A stretch of DNA of 64,000 nucleotides from Flaveria trinervia (Eukaryota; Streptophyta; Magnoliopsida; Asterales; Asteraceae): the NCBI GenBank assembly GCA_025506515.1, contig CM046453.1, positions 33,905,190 through 33,969,189 on the forward strand. Reading direction: 5' to 3'. Position 1 is the stretch's first letter. Each line of letters starts with the position of its first letter. The translations under genes and the position numbers were made by a program. The notes under the pieces were generated by a model that saw only the letters and a list, made by a program, of their open reading frames with translations, did not search any database and was not told the origin of the DNA. Positions 22,301-34,383 of the stretch are shown here, piece by piece.

Positions 22301-23659
22301 TAACTAGTTGTTGTGATATATGCAGGGTTCTTCAACATGCCATAGAAGCATCTCGTATGTGGACAGTGGAGGATCTATGCATATGACTGGCAGCAGATCT
22401 CTTCTCATGACTACTCTCAAGGAAAGAAGGGATTTGTATCTTTTGGTAATGATGCTAAGGGTTATATCATCGGCAAAGGCTTTGTTTCAAATGGTGAAAT
22501 AAGGTTTGATGATGTCAACCATGTGGAGAATCTCAAGTACAATTTGTTGAGTGTCAGTCAAATGTGTGATAAAGGGCATGTTGCACTTTCACCAGTCAGA
22601 ACTGTCGAATTCTGTCTTTCAATGTTTTGAATATGATTGACAAGATATTGGATGAACATACTCTCCTGAATGCCAACATGATTGGAAGAGTATATGCCTT
22701 AGACTTATCAAAGAAAATTGATCTAAAAGGCCATCCATGTCTGTTCTCCAAGGCCTCTCCTCAGGAATCTGAGCTTTGGCACAGAAGGCTTTGGTCATGT
22801 GAATCTTAGAAACATGAACCAGTTGATCCTTCATGGCTTAGTGAGAGGTCTGCCATTAAAGGAGTTCAAATGTGATGATAAGTGCTCTGCTTGTTTAAAA
22901 GGAAAGCAACATAAAGTATCATTTCCTTCAATAGAAGAACCAAAGTCCACTGCCTGGTTGCAATTACTGCATATGGATGTTTTTGGTTCAGTAAGAGTGA
23001 TGAGCATGACAAAGAAAAAATACTATCCGGTAATTGTGGATGATTATTCCTGATTTGTATGGACCTTCTTCTTACATTCAAAAGATGAGGCTGGTCAAAT
23101 TATCATCTACTTTGTGTTGCACGTGGAAAAGCAGTATTCTCTTTCTGTCAAGTGTGTGAGGAGTGATAATGGCATAGAATTTAGAAATCACACACTTGAT
23201 GAATTTTATTTCTCTAAGGGAATCAAGAGGCAATTTAACATTCCTAGAACTCCTGAACAAAATGGAGTGGTGGAGAGAAAGAACAGGACCATTATTGAAG
23301 CTGCAAGGTTAATGTTGGCTGATTCTGGTTTGCCACTAACCTTTTGGGCTGAAGCTGTTAACACAGCTTGTTATGTGCAAAATAGAGTATTGGTACATCA
23401 AAGGTTGATGAAGACTCCTTATGAAGTGTTACATCATTTGGCTCCTTTGATTTCCTTCTTTAGAGCATTTGGGTGTCCCTGTTATATTCTCAACACAAAG
23501 GATCCACTTCAGAAGTTTGAATCAAAGGTGGATGCAGGGTACTTTGTTAGGTATTCATCTACTTGCAATGCATATAGAGTTTTTAATTGCAGATCAAAGA
23601 TTGTAGAAGAAACCTTGCATGTAAAGTTTAATGAATCTCCAAAGGAGAAAATCCCATAA
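22301..23659 (+). pseudogene. Element B pol: protease and integrase
   Basis: Protease Asp-Ser-Gly is at 22362-22370 (YVDSGGSMHMTG), then a frame change before NLLSVSQMCDKGH (about 22540-22580). A frameshift near 22795 splits the integrase zinc domain: ELWHRRL on one side and the HVNLRN frame on the other, with CSACLKGKQHK supplying the cysteines. The core has LLHMDVFG, IVDDYS followed by a stop at about 23052, then RSDNGIEFRN and NGVVERKNRTII carrying the second Asp and the Glu, WAEAVNTACYVQNRVL, and a C-terminal domain to the stop near 23657. This is the best-preserved integrase among the copia copies here. Confidence 0.92.
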
Positions 23660-25592
23660 AACCCTGTGGAGTTATTTGATCTGGACATACTGCAATATGT
23701 TCCTTATCAGTCTCCAAATGTTGCAGGTTCTGTGAATCTATCATCTTCTGCAACCTGTTATCGATGTGTTGGTATAAATGCAAGTTTTAGTGATCAACTG
23801 CCTGAGTCTACTAAACTTAATGTTCATGTAGCTTCAACAGTTCCATCCACAACAAATGCTGTTGAGATCTCTGAATCCTCTACTTCATTTGAATTATTAT
23901 CTCATTCTAGGTTTCAAGAATCTGGATCACCATCTGTTGCTGCTGAATCACCTACAAACACTTGCATAGATCTTATTGAGTATGAAGAACTGAAGAATCA
24001 TCCCACGTCTCAGATCATTGGTGACATCAATGCTGGTGTTTCAACCAGAAATCAATTGTCCAACTTTTGCTTCTATGCTCTCTTCATCAGTCAGCAAGAG
24101 CCAAAGAATTATCATATTGCATTAAGAGACAATGGATGGGTTGAAGCTATGCAACTTGAGCTTCTTCAGTTTCAAAAGCAACAAGTGTGGGAAATGGTTC
24201 CTCTTCCCCAAGGCAAGTGTGCCATAGGCACTAAATGGGTGTTTAGGAATAAAACTGATGAAAAAGGCTAAATTGTCAAGAACAAGGCCAGACTAGTTGT
24301 ACAAGGGTTTTCACAAGAAGAAGGTATTGATTATGATGAAACCTTTGCCCCTGTAGCCAGACTGGAAGCAATCATTGTTTTTAGCTTATGCTGCTTTTAA
24401 TAATCTCAAAGTTTTTCAAATGGATGTCAAAAGTGCATTCTTATATGGTAAAATAAAAGAAGAAGTTTATGTGTGCCAACCACTAGGTTTTGAAGATCAT
24501 AAACATCCATATTGGGTGTATAAGCTTGATAAGGCTCTTTATGGACTAAAACAAGCACCTAGAGCCTGGTATGAAACACTGTCCAATTTTCTTCTTCAAA
24601 ATTATTTCACTAGAGGCTCCATATATAAAACCTTGTTCATTAAGAAAGTAGGATTGCATAAACTCCTTGTTCAAATTTATGTTGATGATATTATTTTTGC
24701 ATCCTCTGATCCACAGTTGTGTGATGCCTTTACTAAGCTTATGCAACAAAAGTTTGAAATGAGTGTTATGGGAGAATTACAGTTCTTTCCGGGGTTACAA
24801 ATCAAACAAAAGGCTAATGGAACTTTCATTCATTAGTCAAAATATACAAAGGATTTGTTGAAAAAGTTTGATTTACAAAACTGTAAGCCATGTTCTACTC
24901 CCATGTGCAGCACCACACAACTAGATGTTGATCAGAAAGGTAAAGCAGTTGATGAAACTCTTTACAGATGTATGATTGGTTCCTTGATGTACCTTACAGC
25001 TTCTAGACCAGACATTGTGTTTGCAACTTGTGTCTGTGCTAGATATTAGGCTGCACCTAAAGAATCCATATGATTGCAGTCAAAAGATCTTTAGATATTT
25101 GCAAGGAACTCAATCTCTAGGACTTCGGTATTTCACTGGGCACTCTTGCAAATTAGTTGCTTTCTCTGATACTGACTATGTAGGGTATAAATTAACCAGA
25201 AAATCAACGTCTGGTGGATGCCAATTTCTAGGTAACTGTTTGTTTCTTGGCAGAGTAAGAAACAAACCTTTGTTGCTATATCCACTGCTGAAGCAGAGTA
25301 CATTACTGCTACAAGTTGTACATCTCAGGTACTCTGGCTTCAGAATCAATTACTGGATTATGACATTACAGAGACTAAGACTCCTTTACTAATGGATAGT
25401 GCTTCAGCTCTTTGTATTGTTAAGAATCATGTCCAGCATTCTAGGACTAAACATATTGAGATCAGACATCATTTTATCAGGGATTGTTATGAAAAAGGTC
25501 TGATTGATCCAAAGTTTGTTCCTAGTGTTGATGAGCTTGCAGATATATTTACTAAGCCTTGGATAGTGCAACTTTTCAAAATCTTGTGCTAA
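23660..25592 (+). pseudogene. Element B pol: linker, reverse transcriptase, RNase H
   Basis: Linker rich in Ser and Thr (23666-24000), then RT: GWVEAMQLELLQF, GTKWVFRNK, a stop at 24269, VVQGFSQEEGIDY, a one-base shift near 24370, VFQMDVKSAFLYG, KLDKALYGLKQAPRAWY. The catalytic YVDD is at 24678-24689, followed by a stop at about 24834, then GSLMYLTASRPD near 24990. RNase H follows in changing frames: FSDTDYVGYKLTRKSTSGGC, a shifted Glu block (about 25290), MDSASALCIVKNHVQHSR, TKHIEIRHHFIRD, LADIFTKP and a stop at about 25590. At least four breaks. Confidence 0.92.
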
Positions 25593-26205
25593 GGCTTGGT
25601 ATGCTGCAGCTTGAATAATTTGACAACTACTGATGATCTCAGCTCCCAAGTACTGATGAGCATCAGTATACAGCTGTCACAAATAGGCACTGAAGCTATT
25701 TTATCTTTAGTAGTTTTTCATAACTACTGAAGACTAAATTCCTTAAAGTATTGAAGTACTTTATCTGTTGCAAAGTACTGAAGTGGTTACAACTACTGAC
25801 GTATGTTCTAACAATAAGTACTGATGACCAATGAAACATGTGAAAATCAGATAATCTGCTGAGTAAGTGTTAAGGTCAAATGAAACAACTGAGATATGTG
25901 AATTGACAACAAGAACAGATGAGTAATTTTATTCTTCAATTGTTTCTATAACTGCTGTTTCATTTCCAAACAACTGAAGCCAAACCAAGTCTTCAGTAGT
26001 TTTTCAACTACTGATGACAAACACCAAGTCTTCAGTTGTTTACAACACCTAAAAGTTAAAACCATTTCTTTAGTTGTCTTCTAACAACTGATGACTAAAA
26101 CCAACACTTTCAGTTGTTTTCTTTCAGCAGTTTCCTATCCTATAAATACCTAACCCTAACTTCAAACTTTTCATAAATTGATTTCCGAACGTTCATCTCC
26201 CATCA
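25593..26205 (+). other. Element B pol-ORF3 spacer with dispersed CTACTGAAG-type words
   Basis: Non-coding. Words such as ACTACTGATGA, TACTGAAG, TTCAGTAGTT and TTCAGTTGTT recur every 20-60 bp from 25620 to 26130 on both strands. These are the same words as in the B U3 (18660-18860, 30000-30190) and gag linker. Near the end, TTGTTTTCTTTCAG (about 26112-26126) resembles a splice acceptor and TATAAATA lies at about 26140. Confidence 0.75.
26136..26205 (+). promoter_or_regulatory. TATA-like box and leader before element B third ORF
   Basis: CCTATAAATACC is followed by TAACCCTAAC (telo-box-like, often near plant transcription starts) and a pyrimidine-leaning leader up to ATG 26206. This could let the third ORF be transcribed separately from the LTR. 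Inference from sequence pattern only. Confidence 0.4.
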
Positions 26206-29200
26206 ATGGCGACCATGCAAATCAAACTTCGACACAACTGTGTTGCCTACTTCACCAAATCGACCTTTTGGACTAAGTTTGATTATGGTATTGATCTGAT
26301 GGCTGATACCCAGTATCGAACTGCTTTTCTTCTGAACCCCACCATCTATCCCGACTCTCTTCCTCAATTCTATACAAATGTTACCATCCATACTGGTGAG
26401 AATGATGTCGTGATCACTCTCCAGTCATTTGTAAACCAGAAGAAGGTTGTAGTCACTCCTGCTATCATTCGCCAAACGCTAGATCTGAATGATGCTACCT
26501 TTGTCACTAAATACCCGAAGGGCACCATTGATCTCTCATTCATTAACCATGGATATGAGGAAACCTAAGTGTTACAACCATTCTGAAGAAGCACTTTCAT
26601 GATGCTGAAGGCCTAATTTTCCAGATGATCAATGTTTGCCTTGCCCCCAAAACCTCTTCATGGGATCAAATGTCATCTAGGTGGCAGCAGGTATTGTATT
26701 CTATTCTTGAACGCCAAAGCTTAAATTTCTCTGAAACTAATTTTTAGAATTAAAAGATCTGGCAATGAAACATGTACCTAACAGATGGCTATTATATCCA
26801 AGGTTTCTTATGGCCATAATCATGAATCAGTTACAATTTGATGGCCCTGTTGGCCTTGGAGTCCATGCTGTGGTAGTTTTGCCAGAGGTATACTCCAGGC
26901 ACAACTCTAACTCACACCTCAAAGAGGCTGCCAAACTGCTAAAACCCAAGCAGAAGGTACCCACAGCCTCATCCTCCAGATCCAAAGTCCCCTCCAAACC
27001 TCACTCCAAACAAACCAAGAAGGCTACTCCAGGAATTGCGTCCCCTCATGATGCCCCTGCAACACAAAGGCAGGATGAAACTATGGGTAGTAATCCCCAT
27101 GTAGTTTCCAGGACTCTAGCAGCTGAAACCGCTCAGGAATCCTCTCAACAGGTTCCTGATGCAACCAAAAATGGGAAAACAACATTACTAGAATCTCTAT
27201 CACTTGAGAGGATTGCTATTGAAGAACAGCATTCACCCCAGGTGCAATCCTTTTCACACCTATCTCCCACTGAAGCCACCCCTACAAGCCCAATTATGGT
27301 TATTGCACAAGTGCTGACTCAACTATATTCCTCTACCCCTCCCTAAAAACCTATTACTATTGGAAAACCTCAATGGTTGAGGGAGAGGATATAATGTAGC
27401 TGATAACCTACAACACAAGGATTAAAGAGTTCAATTTCCCTGTGTAGAGGAGGAGATTAGAACATCTGGTGAGGCTGCCTCTTCTCCTTGTTCAACACAT
27501 GATCAGGATGAAGCTGGTATCATTTCTAAGTCCTCACCAGAGGCAACTACCAATGAAGGACATTATCCTGAGGCAGGAAGTCCCTAGTTCCGAGAAATAG
27601 GGGCACATGTCAATACTAATCTACACTCAGCACATGTTCATCCTGATTTCATAAGGAGGTTAGCTGATTCACCACAGTCTGATGATGATCTGGGCTTTTT
27701 CTTTGATGGTCTAGCCCATAATACTATTCTTGAGACTGAGGTATGCAGACTACAAGAACTGCTTGCAAAAATATCACAAGAATCAAGTCCATTTGTCCAC
27801 TTTCACCCACAGATGGCAGTTTCTCCTGAAACTATCCCAAACACTGAGCCACTCTGAACAAATTTGCCACCAGCCTCTGCTTCAGGTACCATTTCTCAGT
27901 GACAGAACCCCTCTAAGCAAATGGTTGCTGCCTTTCAAACATCCTTACCTCTCATCACTTCCATAATCACAAACACTGTACATCAAGCCATTGATGAGAG
28001 GCTTTCCTCAACTCTTCAATCTTTAGTTGATGCTGCGGTTTCTAAGTGACTTTCTGACATTCACACCCCTGAACCCAATGCAACCAAAAAGGGGGAGTCT
28101 AAGTCAGCGAAAGTAGACAAAAGAAAAAGAGCTGAAGAGGAAGCAGAAAAAGAGCAGAAAGAAAAGGAGATGATCACCTACAAAAGGAAGAAAAGCTCTG
28201 AAAAGACTAAAGGTGAGAAGAGGTTAGAAGAATTGATCAAAGAAGCTGATGAGCAACATAGCAGATCTATGGATAAGATTATTGATCAACTCTTCACAGA
28301 AGGATTTGACACTGCCAAACTTGACTCTGAGATCAGAAGGTTAGAGATTCAAGAAATTGAACAAAGATGGGCAAGTTAGAGTGAGAAAGAAAGAGAAAGG
28401 CCGGAAACTATGGCAAGATTTATATCAAAACATCTGGGAAGGTCAATCACTGAAGTAAAGTCATGGTCCAGAGACAGTATTTTGGAGATAACCACTAGAA
28501 CCTGTTCTTCTGAAGTATTTAACAAAGGATTGATCATAGAAGCTCTTGATGAAGCTGGTGCTGGGAAAAGGACTGATATGGCAAAATTGTCCAAAGCTTC
28601 ACTCACATCCAAGATGATAGAGCAGCCTGCACTATCACCCAAACCAAAACAACCACCTTCAGAACCCCCAAAACCAACTCCTTTACCTAAGAAACCTACT
28701 GAACCCATTACCAATGATGCACCTAAGAGGAAGAGAAAGGTGTTGAGGATGGAAGAAGAAGAAGAAGATGATAGTCTGCCACTCTCTGCTGTTCTCAAAA
28801 TAAAAATGCCTGAGCCTAGGAGTCAACCAACAATAATCACACCTGACTTCCATAGGCAAATGGTAAAAAAGTCAAACTTGAAGAAGAAGAATAACACAAA
28901 CACATGATGAGCAGCTGTTAAGGATGATTCATAAAGAGTTTCCCAAGTCTTCATCCATACAAGCTATGAAGAAACATGCTCAGAGGTTGTATGCTCTCAT
29001 ATTTACATTCCAATATCAGAAAGAGAGAGTGAGAATTTGGCCTGACCCTAGAGTAAGTGACAGAATTCACAAAATGAAGATTCCAAATAGATACAACGGC
29101 CAAGTAAAGAAGATTGTAGATGCTGTGATAATGCTGGCCATTGTAGTGTCACCCTAGGAAATTCTTGATGACTTCAAGAGAGCTTACAAGTATAAAATAA

Positions 29201-29581
29201 CTCCACAAACTTTACTAGAAAACAAAATGGTAAAGAAGGGGTTAATCTACAAGAAGCTTGAAGAAATAAGAAGAAATGAGCTCCAGTTATTGCTTGAAGA
29301 CACTCATCCTGATGAGTTTGCATACAGAGAGATAATAACTGTGGAGCTGAAAAATGGAAAGCATATTAAGTACTTATCTAAGTACTATGCGCCTGAGTTC
29401 TTCTTTGAAAGTGGAGGTGAAGAACTCACAATGGAAGAACAAGTTGTTTTCCTTGAGGCCTATGTCAGAGAGTCTTACAGAATTATCATTGGGAAGTAGG
29501 TTTCTTGGATGGGGTAACAGCTCTGTGTCCAATTCCCCAAGACAGAGTTCCCATTCATCCTTTGCCAATCAAACCTTCTAA
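26206..29581 (+). pseudogene. Element B third ORF (Sirevirus envelope-position ORF), broken
   Basis: Function unknown. Start ATG 26206 (MATMQIKLRHN). The N-terminal domain has FLLNPTIYPDSLPQFY and TPAIIRQTLDLND, the family pattern shared with D, ending at a stop near 26566. The second block has SSWDQMSSRWQQVLYSIL (about 26650-26710) and NRWLLYPRFLMAIIMNQL (26783-26836). A long Ser/Thr/Pro-rich middle follows (26900-27970). The C-terminal third is charged: a KRKR/Lys-Glu segment (28100-28380), a Pro/Lys stretch with PKRKRK (28640-28745), and a final region ending in EEQVVFLEAYVRESYR (about 29440). About 1100 codons in total, with multiple stops and frame changes. No membrane segment or signal peptide seen. 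Confidence 0.8.
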
Positions 29582-29689
29582 AATCTCTTCCCTGGCCTAA
29601 GATTATATTGAAGAATTCTAAGCTGATCCAGATTTTGTTTCTGCCAATAAGTGGGACCTCAATAATTTTAAAGGTTTTGGCTACATTGG

Positions 29690-29702
29690 TTCAGGGGGAG
29701 TT
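29690..29702 (+). other. Element B polypurine tract
   Basis: CAGGGGGAGTT directly precedes the 3' LTR start at 29703; same AGGGGGAG-type core as in A, C and D. Confidence 0.85.
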
Positions 29703-30467
29703 TGTTGGACCAAAAGAACCAATGAGCCAGATCAGAAAAACCTTTAAGTCCCACAGACATCAAAATAACTGAAGTGATCTACAACAGCTGAAGACAAAGT
29801 CTGAAGACAAAGTCCGAAGACAAAGTCTGAAGACAAAGTCTGAAGACAAAGTCTGAAGACAAAGTCTGAAGACAAAGTCTGAAGACAACTGCTGAAGACA
29901 AAGTCTGAAGACAAAGTCTGAAGACAAAGTCTGAAGACAACTGCTGAAGACAAGTCTGAAGACAAAGTCTGAAGGTCAAGTTCTCAGAAGTTGTCACAAC
30001 AGCTGAAGTAGTTCTCTTCAGTAGTTGTGATGGTTTACATTTCAGTAGTTTGTAATCAGTAGTTTTATGTTATGTAAAACATCTAAAGTTCTTATACTTC
30101 AGATGTTATAACTTCAGTAGTTGTAATGTTAGTTTATACTTAGCTTTTAATGAAGGTGTCCTCAGTTGTTGTGGACATCTTCAGTAGTTTAGTTTAATTT
30201 GAGTTGTTTGTATAAATCAGTTTCATGTCACTATCATGTGACGTCAGCTGAGGTCACATTCCTTATAAAAGGAATGTTGACCTAATTTCCCTCTACGGGA
30301 AGTTTGTGCATGAATGAAAACATTCTTTTTGCAGAAAACTCTCTCTCTCTATAACTGTTACTATTTGATTGAATATTCATACTATTCTTGCTAGAATTTC
30401 GTCTAATTCATGTGCTATCCGCTGCAAATCCCAATCTCATTGATCAAACTAAATCTCGATCCCTTCA
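29703..30467 (+). repeat. Element B 3' LTR
   Basis: Partner of 18374-19123, ending GATCCCTTCA. It is 15 bp longer mainly because of the 13-bp minisatellite (about 29789-29970), which is interleaved with CAACTGC variants. It keeps the TGACGTCA and TATAAAA boxes. Confidence 0.95.
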
Positions 30468-30472
30468 TCAAA

Positions 30473-30566
30473 GGGGTTTTAATTGTGATTGTCATATTTT
30501 GATGTATAATCTTCATGATTTGATTTGAGTGTGATTATCCTAGAGTTACAATTTGGTATTAGAGCC
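30473..30566 (+). repeat. Element F 5' LTR, right part, and primer-binding site
   Basis: The F LTR resumes after B's target duplication and ends at ...GAGTTACA (30550). ATTTGGTATTAGAGCC at 30551-30566 is an initiator tRNA-Met primer site with one change from TGGTATCAGAGCC. That PBS next to an LTR end is what identifies the broken flanks of B as one LTR. Confidence 0.7.
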
Positions 30567-32159
30567 ATTTTGGAAATACATTGAAGAACTGAAGAAATTG
30601 TTGCTGATTTTTGAAGGTGTTCATCAATTTTTAGAGAGAGAAACTGGGTTTCTAGAGAGAGATAGTAGATCTGAGTTCAAATTTCTACAAATTCAAAAAT
30701 GACAACATCAGATCTATCACTATAATCAGCATATATTGAATCTACATCATCGTTTGTACAAGAAAATCAATGAAAAACTTCAGATGTGATAGTTTCTCTC
30801 GCACATACTAGCGTGTGTGTTCTTGGTGTTCTCGAAGCTTCAACATCTTAATCCAGCAAACTAGCATCCTTCTCAATGAAAGATGAAAGCTTCAGGCGAA
30901 ATTACAGCCGAAACTATAGTTTCGCTCGTTTTCCTGCGAAACTGCGATATTCTGGCGAAACTGCTCCGGCGAAAGTGCAGTTTCATCCGGCGAAATTACC
31001 TTCTCCGGTGAAACTATACAACCTACGAATTTAGTATCATTTTCAACAAAATTACAAATCAATTTTAGCGAAATTATAAAAAAAATATAAAACAAATAAA
31101 ACAACTCTTTGCTTTATTAAATGTTTTCTCTACTTGACCTCTCGTTTTACCGACGAGTTTGGCGTTACTACTTCCGAAGGTTGTAGATTCACGAGGTAGA
31201 TTAGTTGTAGCACCTCAAGATGAGCTAGATGATAGAACTTGTTCTTTCACCGGAGTCGCTAGGAGACACCGTTTCGATTGGCTGTGACGGCATCGCTGCC
31301 ACAGTGACCATCGTGTAGCTGCAACTAAAGGCGGTGGAGTAGCGGGTTGTGCCGGTGGAGTTGTTGCGATCTTCTGTAGTTGTATATTGCATGACACACG
31401 CTTCTCTCTTCTTCGGAAACAATCGTCATAGAATTCCCATGTCTCCCTCGGCTGCAGCTGGACTTCTCTAAAGCTCATCACCAAGGCTTATTCCTTCCTG
31501 CACTGCCTTAACTACACCTCTACTTGTCACTGGTAACTCGCGAGTCGCCAACCGTCGAAGAACGGAGAGGAGGAATTTTGAGGCGGCTAATAGTTTTTTT
31601 CCTACGATTTCTTGTTTGAAGTGTTTTGTTGATGTAAATTTAGGGTTAGGGTTTATATGTGTTAATAGGCTGGGTTGTGTAAAATTAGGTTTTCAATTGG
31701 GTTAAGCATATTGGGCTGAAATTTGGTTAATAGATTTTGGTTTTATAAATTGGGTTAGTAAATATAAAAAATTGGGCTGGGTTTTACAAAAAATTTGGTT
31801 AGTAGATTTTTCTCCAATTGGTTTAATAATTGGGTTTGGATTGAGTAAACTATTTATTTGTTAATTGGACTCCTTTTATTGTGTGGGCTCATTAGAAACA
31901 AAAAAATATATAACAAAGTACAGCTCATTAAAAATCAAGAAAATTAACTAGTTAGGATGAATTGATGTCATCCCTGGTAAACTTGACCCAGTTATTAAGA
32001 TTGTCTAGCGTGACATCTAAAAAAATAATATTTTTTCCGGGGGAGAATTATTCCAAACTTTTTGGGAAAAATATTTTCGGGGCGTTTAATTGTTCACAAG
32101 TTTTAATAAAATGTCATCTTCAGAAGATTTAAAATCAGATAATCTCACAATGGTAGAAA
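30567..32159 (+). other. Element F leader with AGTTTCGC words and an unexplained 0.8-kb insert
   Basis: No intact gene. 30890-31080 has GCGAAATT, GCGAAACT and AGTTTCGC words like the element A leader. 31130-31900 has no counterpart in A: its first half is GC-richer and on the minus strand resembles the 5' end of a plant gene (CTAACCCTAAATTTACATC leader, then an Arg/Ser/Thr-rich open frame at 31484-31215). A TTTAGGGTTAGGGTTT run is near 31640. The second half (31660-31900) is T-rich with repeated ATTGGGTT. Confidence 0.45.
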
Positions 32160-33320
32160 TTCGATTTGACTCGTTTGCAGCATGAAGAAAGAAAAATTGT
32201 CAGATTTGATTGATCGATTCTTGAAAGTGGAAAATAATCTAAAGTAGTATGTTCCTGATTTGAGTAATTATGAACTAATTCAAAAGCTTCTTGACTCTCT
32301 TCCGTCTACATGTAATCATCAAGTTAAAATGCTGAAGCAAGAAAGAGGTTATGTCGACACAAAACTTATGGATATGATCAACACACTAAAATCTCTCGAG
32401 CTAGATATCCAAAGAAACGAATTTCAGCAAACCGTGTTCCCACATCAAACCATGCGCTTAATACTGATCTTGTGTTTTTGTAACAAGCATACTTGATTAC
32501 AAAATAGAGATGATTGAAAAGTTGAAGTTATTGAGAACTGATTCGGATTTAAATATTGAATTGAGAGAAACTGTTGACGTAAACTGTGAAGCTTTAAGAG
32601 TTGAAAATGATAGTAAACCAGAGTCTGTGAGAAATGTTAATGATAAGGCTTGAAAAGATTATAAAAGAGAGAGAGAATCTGAGATTGACCAGATGCACAA
32701 GGTCAAAGAAGAGGAACAACAAAAAATCACAAGGGTTTGAAACTGTGAGAAGAGCTTAGCTTTAGAACGAACTATCATGGATCTTCCTTATGAGACTGAT
32801 CAGGATATGTATTCTTCATCTTGCAAAATCTGGTTATTTGGTATTTATAAGGCAAACATATTGTTACTGGAAAATAAAAAAGAATTAAAAACAACCAATC
32901 AAGAATTAAAGAAAAATTAAATTGCTTTTTGAAGAGAACTTAAGAAGCATTGTGAGAAAATGATCTTGTAAGAAGAAGCATTATGGAACGTAATGTTGAA
33001 ATTAATATTTTGAGAAAAAGTGTTGTTTTAGCTCAATTTGAAATGACAAAGCTTCAAACGAAGCTTGATAAATGGACCCTTCACACATGAAAAAGGATGA
33101 GCTTATTGCTAAACAACAAGGGGCACGGGTAAAACATGGGATTGGATATAAATCCGATAGTGAAATTGTATTTAATTCAGTCCCACCCCTTCTACTTTAT
33201 GTTATTCACCAATCCCCATACCTCTTCCTAAAAATGATTTGATTGAACAACCTATTAATAGTTTTCATGTAGGTTTGAGTGGTTGTTTGTAAATCTTTAT
33301 TAACTATGTCTTCTAACTTC
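32160..33320 (+). pseudogene. Element F gag fragment
   Basis: Plus-strand gag remnant closely related in order to element A gag. LSDLIDRFLKVENNLK is followed by a stop, then ELIQKLLDSLPSTC, MLKQERGYVDTKLMDMINTL and LELDIQRNEFQQT (32260-32440), matching A around 12960-12740. Further on, DLPYETDQDMYSSSCKIW and LFGIYKANILLLENKKEL (about 32780-32890) match the A coiled-coil region. No knuckle or pol is left; element C begins at 33326 and cuts it off. Numerous stops. Confidence 0.82.
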
Positions 33321-33325
33321 TTTGA

Positions 33326-34049
33326 TGTTAGGACCGTGTGCGTACGAAGAACTAACTGATTCAGCGCGTATACCAGATCAAATAGTTTGGAATCCTATTT
33401 GATTGGCGATCCAATCATGGAGAACACAGTTCAGATCAATCTAACGATTAAAGAAACGTTATGAATAATTAGAACACGATCAACTGTGATCTATGAACTT
33501 AGAACAAGTTTTCTTGACTCTCTTGATGGCTAGGGTACGATTATGTGCGTAGGTATTCAAATTGTTACGTTTTTCCATGAATTAGGTGGTATTTATAGGT
33601 TAGGGTGTTCAATTGTATGACTGAACCATTAGCATGGTTAAGTCGTGCGACTGAATCATGTGATTGATCCATGTGCACGACTGAAGGACCAGTCATGCGA
33701 CTGAGTCAATCTTATGTCTCAATCAGGCGACTGATCCAGTCTCTTAGTTCAGCCGTGCAACTGGTCCATTAGCATGAAGTGTTATGCGTATCATCCATTA
33801 GCATGGTCCATTTGCATGAAGGCATCAGACGATTAAGTTTAAACACATTTCTCAACCATTCTGACTAAGAACTATGTAAACAACCACAAACCTATATTGT
33901 TAATTCAATATGCATTATTACACAACAAACAATGAAATATTAAACATTATAAGCATCAACCACATATTGTATTACATTCATACCCATTGAATTACATATA
34001 TGTAAGACATTTAAATCAAGCTCCTAACCTAGGTACATATGTATCAACA
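33326..34049 (-). repeat. Element C 3' LTR
   Basis: Plus-strand ends TGTTAGGACCG and ATGTATCAACA, 724 bp. In the sense direction, CGTGCGACTG-type words cluster at about 33830-33630, followed at once by TATAAAT (33597-33591). The purine tract AAGGGGGAGTT adjoins at 34060-34050. The partner 5' LTR is outside the window. Confidence 0.85.
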
Positions 34050-34062
34050 AACTCCCCCTTGG
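34050..34062 (-). other. Element C polypurine tract
   Basis: Minus strand CCAAGGGGGAGTT immediately before the 3' LTR. Confidence 0.85.
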
Positions 34063-34383
34063 ACCTTGTTTACATCATTGTCTAACATTCTTCATCAGCT
34101 CTTCAAATTTCTTCTACTTTTCCTCTCTTGTAACTCCAGCATGTATCTCGAATGCAAAACAGAGTCTTATCACGTTCTGGAACTGGAGGGCTTGTATGAT
34201 ATCTTGCGAGTTATAGAATTGTGGCCACTTGTATAAGGTATAGACATCATCTGTAGACAATTTGGTCAGCCACATAGGGTCGAATACCCGGATAGTTTCC
34301 ATTTTGCTCTCATTTTGTAAGAATATGACTGCTTCACCTATTCTCCAATCATAATACCACCACTTGAAGTGTGGAGTGAAGTC

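Larger units (their letters stand above)
18374..30467 (+). mobile_element. Element B: complete-length Ty1/copia Sirevirus, defective
   Basis: Plus-strand element of 12094 bp with LTRs 18374-19123 and 29703-30467 and a perfect 5-bp target duplication TCAAA (18369-18373 and 30468-30472). Contents in order: 5' LTR, PBS variant, gag with two knuckles, protease, integrase, RT, RNase H, 0.6 kb spacer, third ORF, purine tract, 3' LTR. All domains are recognisable but interrupted by stops and frameshifts. It sits inside the 5' LTR of F. Confidence 0.95.

Noticed and set aside
28376..28798. Minus-strand 140-codon open frame, Ser/Leu-rich
   Set aside because: Antisense of the charged C-terminal part of the element B third ORF; no homology pattern of its own.
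26206..29581. Third ORF as a true viral envelope glycoprotein
   Set aside because: The position matches the Sirevirus envelope-like ORF, but I see no signal peptide, membrane span or Cys-rich ectodomain in any of the four copies; product left as unknown function.
31636..31656. TTTAGGGTTAGGGTTT as an interstitial telomere
   Set aside because: Only about two units; more likely a telo-box-like promoter or leader motif.
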